Source of the DNA: DAOVQB01 sp023128935
Lineage (GTDB): Bacteria; Eisenbacteria; RBG-16-71-46; CAIMUX01; WJJG01
Assembly: GCA_030628905.1 (NCBI GenBank)
Contig: DAOVQB010000176.1
Span: 1-9,307, forward strand
DNA length: 9,307 nucleotides
Reading direction: 5' to 3'
In this document: positions 4,656 through 9,307 of the stretch, one piece after another
Layout: every line of letters begins with the position of its first letter
How positions within the stretch are numbered: the stretch's first letter is position 1
Notes under the pieces: generated by a model
The model's database searches: none
Told to the model about the DNA's origin: nothing
Seen by the model: the letters and a program-made list of their open reading frames with translations, nothing else
Program-made: the position numbers and the translations under genes

Positions 4656-7514
4656 ATGCTTAGAAAGAGCAATAGCTCGGGACTGGCCGAGCGTGTACTG
4701 GCGCTAGTCGGCATAGTTGCCGTCATGACCCTGTGGTGCGCCTCCTCCGCGGACGCGCAGCAACTGCAGAACGGCGACTTTGAGACAGGCGATTTCACTG
4801 CCTGGACAGTTACCGGACCCCATTCAGCGGAGGTGGTTCAGCATCAGGGCAGCTGGTGCGCGCACCTTCACATAGGTTCCGGCCATGCGTCCGGGCAATG
4901 GACCCCCAATAGTCAATGGGAGATGGTGTCACAATCCGTCCTCATACCTGGGGTCGCCGATTCGCTGAACTTCCACATGGAGGTATCAGGTTCGTCCTGG
5001 CACGACGGTGGTTATGTCTGGATCATGGATGCCGATTCCACGGGCACCTATACCCGACTGTTTCGTACGGGTGGTGGTGGCGGCAGTGGACAGAGCTACC
5101 CCTGGGAATCCCATCAGGTCAACATCGAGGCCTGGGCAGGTCATCTCGTGACGTTCTATTTCGCGGGGCACAACTGGAATGGATACGGGGATCATGTGTG
5201 CGACATCTACTTCGACAACATAAGCCTGTCCCCCACTGTTCCTGACACCCTTGATCCAACGGTGACCGTGACGGTTCCCAATGGCGGCGAGGAGTGGACT
5301 GTTGGCGAAATGCACGAGATCACGTGGATAGCTGAAGACGACATGGGCATTTCCTGCGATAGTCTCTTCTACTCCATTGACGACGGAGCTAACTGGGAAT
5401 TCATTGCATCGCATCAGGGAAACCCACAGAGCCATGAATGGACCATTCCCAGCACTCCATCGGCCGAGTGCCTTGTCAGGGTCGTCGTTTATGATGGTGG
5501 TGATAACTCTGCTGTGGATGAATCGGACGCAGTATTTACGATCGCACCCGACATAACGCCGCCAACCGTGGAGGTTGTCGAACCCAACGGCGGGGAAAGC
5601 TGGGGAACCTTCGAGTGGCATATCATACAGTGGGTGGCCGACGATAATGTGGAGGTAGTGGCCGACAGCGTCTACTACTCAACAACTGCCGGCGAGGATT
5701 GGGTATTCATTGCGTCGCACACGGGCAACCCAGGGAGCCATGCTTGGCAGGTCCCGAATACCCCCTCCGAAGAGTGCTTGGTAAAGGTCAAAGTCTGTGA
5801 CGCCAGCGAGAACTGGACAGAGGATGTGTCAGATGACACCTTCGCGATTGTCTACCAAGCGCCTCCTCCCCTTATATACGCTGTAGTGATCAAGCAGACA
5901 ACCTACAGCGATCCCGCGTGGCAAGCTGTTGCCGATGCACTGGTCGCGCGATATCAGGGACAGCTTTTTATATGGAACGTGTCTCTCAATGAGGTGCAGG
6001 CTGACGTGGGGCAGTACCACCCGTCTCATATCGGATTCGTTTGTGATGTGCCAACGGCATCTGCGAGCTTTGTGCAGAACAACGTGTGGCCCTTCACCAG
6101 AGGCCTAGATGGTGACGCCTACTGCGACGCCGTGTGGGGAATTGTGACAGGCTATGACGCCGCCGACGCACTGAGGCTCGTATCCGGTCCGACGGGGTTT
6201 GAGATCAGGACGGTTCTCTCGGGAACGTCATCTTGCGAGCTCGCCTACTTCACCCAGGGAATCTCGTCTTCTGAGGCTACTTATGGCCGCTACTATGTCA
6301 AGCACCCGGACTCCATCGGTACAACTCAGTATGACGACGGCCCCACTGATCGTACCGAATGGCTGGTCACTATGCTGAACGATGGCATCGACATCTTCGA
6401 CTACGATCCTGTGGACATCTTCTACACAAGCGGCCACGGCAGCCACAACATGTGGCAGCTGCACTATCCAACGGGAGGCCTCGAGGGCTATTTCCGCTCG
6501 AGCAACGGCCAGGTCTACGGGGACCCGCACAGCGGCCCCAACATCAACATAGATTCGGACCACCCGAGGATATACTTCGGTCTTGGCAACTGCAACATCG
6601 GCCAGATCCAGCATGGCGGCAGCATGGCGCCGTCCTGGATTCACACGGGAGGTGCATACCAGTACACCGGCTACGTGATTGGCGAAGGCTCCAATTCTCA
6701 TCAGCACGGTGGGACCAAGGCGTATTTCTATCGGATGGCGAGAGAGTATTCCTGGGCCGAAGCATACTACCTGGGGAACATCGCTCTGCAGTTTGACATA
6801 ATCAATGGCACGCCAGGGGCAAGCCCGCCCGATCTGAATGGTTCGGCCATCTATGGTGACCCGGGAATGGATGTCACAATGTGCAATGAGGGCGTGTGGC
6901 AAGAGCCATATATCACCAGGGAGCTTCTGGTAAGTAGCGGGGCGGTAAAAGACACGGTGACCTTCCGGATGACAATGAATCGGGAGGGGTCCCCCGGATA
7001 TACCAGCAAGTGGGGGAATCGCCATCCGGCTATTATCCTGCCGTTCACCGCAGAGGAGATAGAAATTCTCTATACGAACGCGATAACTGCCGTAGTGGAG
7101 GACAACTTCGCATTGATGTACGTCTGGTATCAGGGGATGGCACCGTTTGCAGAGGGTGAGACCAGGGAAGTTATATTCACCTGCGGGCATGTGACCAGCG
7201 CGGTAGACGAGGACGAGCTACCGGGTGGAGATGTTGCGAGAATTGAGCTAGCACAAAACTATCCCAACCCGTTCTGTCAAAACACTCGGATCAGCTATGA
7301 GCTGCCAGTGGGCGGTGAGGTAGGGCTGCATATCTACAATGTGGCCGGGCAGCTTATCAAGACGGTTTTAGCGGGGCAACAGCCAGCGGGGCGACACTCA
7401 GTGGGATGGCTAGGCAGGGATGAGTGCGGCAACGCCGTGCCGTCGGGGGTCTACTTCTACGAGCTGACAGTCGGGGGATGCTCGACGGTCAGGAAGATGA
7501 TGGTTCTGAAATAG
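4656..7514 (+). CDS. Secreted gingipain-like cysteine protease (peptidase C25) with T9SS-type sorting domain
   Basis: A 952-residue exported endopeptidase. ATG 4656 is preceded by GGAGG (4646-4650) at 5 nt; a longer frame from 4584 has no such signal and would hide the signal peptide. Residues 1-34 are the signal peptide (cut after ADA34). Residues 35-195 form a jelly-roll, carbohydrate-binding-like domain beginning QNGDFETGDFTAWTV. Two Ig-like repeats (about 200-300 and 300-403) each begin V-x-x-PNGGE. The C25 domain spans about 406-745, with catalytic His594 in YTSGHGSHNMW and Cys646 in YFGLGNCNIGQI. A beta domain follows. Residues 863-952 are the sorting domain, with NYPNPF (868-873), YNVAGQLI and SGVYFYEL. 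It would cross the outer membrane by type IX secretion and act on the cell surface or outside. His and Cys are 52 residues apart, more than in Porphyromonas RgpB (33). Arg/Lys specificity cannot be assumed. Confidence 0.92.
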   Translation: MLRKSNSSGLAERVLALVGIVAVMTLWCASSADAQQLQNGDFETGDFTAWTVTGPHSAEVVQHQGSWCAHLHIGSGHASGQWTPNSQWEMVSQSVLIPGVADSLNFHMEVSGSSWHDGGYVWIMDADSTGTYTRLFRTGGGGGSGQSYPWESHQVNIEAWAGHLVTFYFAGHNWNGYGDHVCDIYFDNISLSPTVPDTLDPTVTVTVPNGGEEWTVGEMHEITWIAEDDMGISCDSLFYSIDDGANWEFIASHQGNPQSHEWTIPSTPSAECLVRVVVYDGGDNSAVDESDAVFTIAPDITPPTVEVVEPNGGESWGTFEWHIIQWVADDNVEVVADSVYYSTTAGEDWVFIASHTGNPGSHAWQVPNTPSEECLVKVKVCDASENWTEDVSDDTFAIVYQAPPPLIYAVVIKQTTYSDPAWQAVADALVARYQGQLFIWNVSLNEVQADVGQYHPSHIGFVCDVPTASASFVQNNVWPFTRGLDGDAYCDAVWGIVTGYDAADALRLVSGPTGFEIRTVLSGTSSCELAYFTQGISSSEATYGRYYVKHPDSIGTTQYDDGPTDRTEWLVTMLNDGIDIFDYDPVDIFYTSGHGSHNMWQLHYPTGGLEGYFRSSNGQVYGDPHSGPNINIDSDHPRIYFGLGNCNIGQIQHGGSMAPSWIHTGGAYQYTGYVIGEGSNSHQHGGTKAYFYRMAREYSWAEAYYLGNIALQFDIINGTPGASPPDLNGSAIYGDPGMDVTMCNEGVWQEPYITRELLVSSGAVKDTVTFRMTMNREGSPGYTSKWGNRHPAIILPFTAEEIEILYTNAITAVVEDNFALMYVWYQGMAPFAEGETREVIFTCGHVTSAVDEDELPGGDVARIELAQNYPNPFCQNTRISYELPVGGEVGLHIYNVAGQLIKTVLAGQQPAGRHSVGWLGRDECGNAVPSGVYFYELTVGGCSTVRKMMVLK
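5261..5865 (+). repeat. Two tandem Ig-like repeats inside the C25 protease gene
   Basis: Matching positions in the two units lie 306 bp (102 codons) apart, for example TTCATTGCATCGCA at 5400 and TTCATTGCGTCGCA at 5706. Shared protein landmarks are PNGGE-x-W, a W near W-x-A-(E/D)-D, EFIASHQGNP against VFIASHTGNP, SH-x-W-x-x-P, and a conserved Cys in ECLVKV/ECLVRV. The likeness at DNA level points to a duplication not long past on the protein's timescale, or to constraint on both copies. Confidence 0.75.
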
Positions 7515-7554
7515 GGGCATATGCTCTAGGAATATATTGCATCATATGACCTCA

Positions 7555-7563
7555 GGGGGGGGG
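7555..7563. repeat. Run of nine G between the protease and dipeptidase genes
   Basis: Nine consecutive G residues lie 41 bp after the protease stop. Such runs can vary in length by slippage or mislead assemblies. It is outside any coding region, so it cannot shift a frame, but could alter spacing to a promoter. Confidence 0.85.
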
Positions 7564-7572
7564 TGGAAGAAA

Positions 7573-7605
7573 GCGAGCTAGGGCTCGGTGAGCTATACGG
7601 CTCGC
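7573..7605 (+). repeat. Stem-loop elements between the protease and dipeptidase genes
   Basis: CGAGC (7574-7578) pairs with GCTCG (7583-7587), and GAGC (7590-7593) pairs with GCTC (7600-7603). Alternatively GCGAGC (7573-7578) pairs with GCTCGC (7600-7605) to enclose the rest. No T-run follows, so it is not a normal terminator. It may mark the end of the protease mRNA or stabilise it. Confidence 0.3.
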
Positions 7606-7664
7606 CAGGGTTATTCTCCGGAGCGCAGGGTGAATCGCCGTGAAGCAAGTATGGGAACAATGAT

Positions 7665-9170
7665 ATGAACCGATCGATTGCTCTCAACTTCACGCTGCTC
7701 GCGCTCCTGCTGATCACGCCCCCCCCACTCGCAGAGGGAGCCTGCTATTCGATTGTGGTCGGCAAGGCCGCCACGACCGACGGCAGCGTGCTTTTTGGCC
7801 ACAACGAGGACAACAACCCGGAAGACCTGGCCGGTATGCGTGGTGTCGCTCGCGTGCGTCACGCGCCGGGTGAGTGGGTCACCCTCCCCGGCGGCGGCCG
7901 TACCCCGCAGATCGACACAACCTTCGCCTATTGGTGCCTGCAAATGCCTGCGCTGGATTACAGCGACGCCTACCTCAACGAGCACGGCGTGGCGCTGGCC
8001 AGCAACAACTGCCCCTCGCGCGAAGACATGCCGGAGCTAACCAGCGGCGGGATCGGTGGCCCAGTCCTCAGGCGGCTGGTCGCGGAGCGCGCGCGCAGTG
8101 CACGGGAAGGCGTTCGTCTTGTCGGAGCGCTGGTATCACAATTCGGGTACACTGCCAGTGGTAGGACCCTGGTCATCTGTGATCCCCAAGAAGGCTGGCT
8201 TGTCTCCATGGTCAACGGCAAGCACTGGGTGGCCGCCCGCGTGCCGGATGATGCCGTTGCAGTCATCGCTAACACATACACTATTCGGGAAGTGGATCTG
8301 GCCGATACGCTCAACTACCTTGGCTCCTCAGACCTGATCGACTACGCTGTCCGCCGAGGCTGGTATGAACCCGCCAGCGGCCCCTTCAACTTCGAGGCAG
8401 CCTACGCTGACCCGGAGACGAGGGAGCAGGCGGGCAATACGCACCGTCAATGGAGTGGTTTGAGGCGCATCTGCGCCGATGAAGTTCCCCTGCCGGAGGC
8501 CGCACGCCTCCCCTTCGCCGTTCGTCCATCCGTGCCCCTATCGGTACCGGATCTCACCCAGATGCTTCGCGACCACTACGAGGGGACGCCTTACCGCCGG
8601 GGCAGCGGATATGACGGCCGGTCGCCGCACGAGGGCCACACGCCGACTATCTGCAGTCCGCGGACCAATTCCTCGAGCATCTTCCAATTGCGCTCGGCCA
8701 TGCCAATCGAGATCGGTGCCGTCTGGTGGCTGGCGCTCTGGCAGCCCTGTAGCACGCCCTACCTGCCGTTCTATCCTGGCGCGCAGCCGGTTCCCGCAGA
8801 GCTCGATCTCGCTCACAGTCGCTCACCCGGGGACGTGATCGAGGGAAATGCTCTCTGGGAGTTGATCGAGGGGGATGCCCCCGGGAATGGGATGGCGAAT
8901 GCTCCAGGCACTTTGGAGTCGGCCTACTCCATCTTCGGCCGATTGGCCCTATGGGTCGAAGCAGACTACCCGGAGAGAATCGCGGGCGCGATTGCCCTAT
9001 GGCAGGAATCCGAGGAAGCGAGCTACCGCTTCCAGGGCACCCTGGAGCGCTATGCTCTGATGGAGTGGAAAGCCCAACCAGCAATGGCGGCGGAGATCCT
9101 GAAGCGCCATAGCTTGGGAACTCTCATAGGGGCTTCCCAGCGCGCGCGGGCGCTCATGCTCCACGACTGA
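7665..9170 (+). CDS. Secreted dipeptidase, peptidase family C69 (PepD-like)
   Basis: An N-terminal-nucleophile hydrolase of 501 residues that splits dipeptides. Residues 1-26 are a signal peptide (LLALLLITPPPLAEGA). The next residue, Cys27, begins the family's block CYSIVVGKAATTDGSVLFGHNED (positions 27-49), so signal cleavage would itself expose the catalytic Cys at the mature N-terminus. EGAC is a poor lipobox (Glu at -3), so this is unlikely to be a lipoprotein. Other family landmarks are NEHGVALASNN (105-115), ICDPQEGWLVSM followed by WVAARVPDD (171 onward), an FQLRSAMPIEIGAVWW stretch, and YLPFYPGAQPVP. The length is normal and the frame intact. The start has only a weak GGGA about 9 nt upstream. 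It follows the protease gene by 150 bp, in the same direction, and would process short peptides in the periplasm or outside. Whether the two share a transcript is unclear. Confidence 0.92.
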   Translation: MNRSIALNFTLLALLLITPPPLAEGACYSIVVGKAATTDGSVLFGHNEDNNPEDLAGMRGVARVRHAPGEWVTLPGGGRTPQIDTTFAYWCLQMPALDYSDAYLNEHGVALASNNCPSREDMPELTSGGIGGPVLRRLVAERARSAREGVRLVGALVSQFGYTASGRTLVICDPQEGWLVSMVNGKHWVAARVPDDAVAVIANTYTIREVDLADTLNYLGSSDLIDYAVRRGWYEPASGPFNFEAAYADPETREQAGNTHRQWSGLRRICADEVPLPEAARLPFAVRPSVPLSVPDLTQMLRDHYEGTPYRRGSGYDGRSPHEGHTPTICSPRTNSSSIFQLRSAMPIEIGAVWWLALWQPCSTPYLPFYPGAQPVPAELDLAHSRSPGDVIEGNALWELIEGDAPGNGMANAPGTLESAYSIFGRLALWVEADYPERIAGAIALWQESEEASYRFQGTLERYALMEWKAQPAMAAEILKRHSLGTLIGASQRARALMLHD

Positions 9171-9283
9171 CTGGCACTTGTGCTGCACCCCGAACCCGCG
9201 GCGCGATATCGCTGCCATCCTCTCTGGTCGCATCGCATGACGGATGGGCCGAGGGCTGAACCGAAGCCCCACGCGGACTTAAA

Positions 9284-9306
9284 GCCCCCGATAGGAGAGG
9301 GGCATG
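9284..9306 (+). promoter_or_regulatory. Ribosome-binding site and ATG of a next gene, within a small hairpin
   Basis: AGGAG (9293-9297) lies 6 nt before ATG 9304-9306, where the window ends one base later. GCCCC (9284-9288) pairs with GGGGC (9299-9303), placing the ribosome-binding site in a 10-nt loop and the ATG right after the stem. It sits 133 bp beyond the dipeptidase stop, on the same strand. No codon beyond the start can be read. Confidence 0.4.
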
Positions 9307-9307
9307 C

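Noticed and set aside
6228..7190. 320-codon minus-strand frame inside the protease gene
   Set aside because: It is the complement of a clearly coding C25 region and has no start signal or motif.
7533..7538. TATATT as a -10 box for the dipeptidase
   Set aside because: The hexamer 17 bp upstream bears no likeness to TTGACA.
7660..7668. ATG-ATA-TGA mini-ORF overlapping the dipeptidase start
   Set aside because: A two-codon frame arises easily by chance; nothing indicates translational coupling.

Overview
The window reads as a chromosomal segment of a moderately GC-rich, Gram-negative-type bacterium. It probably belongs to the Fibrobacteres-Chlorobi-Bacteroidetes side of the tree or an uncultured relative. 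The main clue is the protein at 4656-7514: a large secreted protease ending in a domain with the NYPNPF and SGVYFYEL motifs, typical of type IX secretion (T9SS) / FlgD-Ig-like C-terminal sorting domains. No rRNA, tRNA, CRISPR array, transposase or phage gene was seen, so the exact phylum cannot be fixed from this window.

Layout. Minus strand, 1-596: the 5' part of a bleomycin-hydrolase/aminopeptidase C (C1B) gene with a signal peptide. Its leader carries a TATAAT box and a perfect 19-bp tandem duplication. 597-1162: no intact gene; it holds a 43-codon relic of a nucleotidyltransferase gene. 1163-2089 (+): AEC-family permease. 2090-2415: spacer with one GC hairpin. 2416-3855 (+): alanine/glycine:cation symporter. 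3864-3974 (+): relic of an OPT-family oligopeptide transporter. 3975-4655: gene-poor spacer packed with dyad symmetries, including a perfect 22-bp palindrome, and two doubtful small ORFs. 4656-7514 (+): gingipain-like C25 protease with signal peptide, carbohydrate-binding-like domain, two Ig-like repeats, protease domain and sorting domain. 7665-9170 (+): secreted C69 dipeptidase with an N-terminal nucleophile Cys. 9284-9306: ribosome-binding site and start of a further gene.

How the parts fit. Three peptidases from three unrelated cysteine-nucleophile families (C25 endopeptidase, C69 dipeptidase, C1B aminopeptidase) all carry export signals. They sit beside an amino-acid symporter and the remains of a peptide transporter. 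The simplest reading is a locus for digesting external protein and taking up the products. That the genes act together is inference; the individual family calls are firm.

The two relics and the palindrome-rich spacer show that the intergenic stretches have seen gene loss. The least explained piece of DNA is 4052-4174, where six dyad symmetries follow one another within 123 bp.
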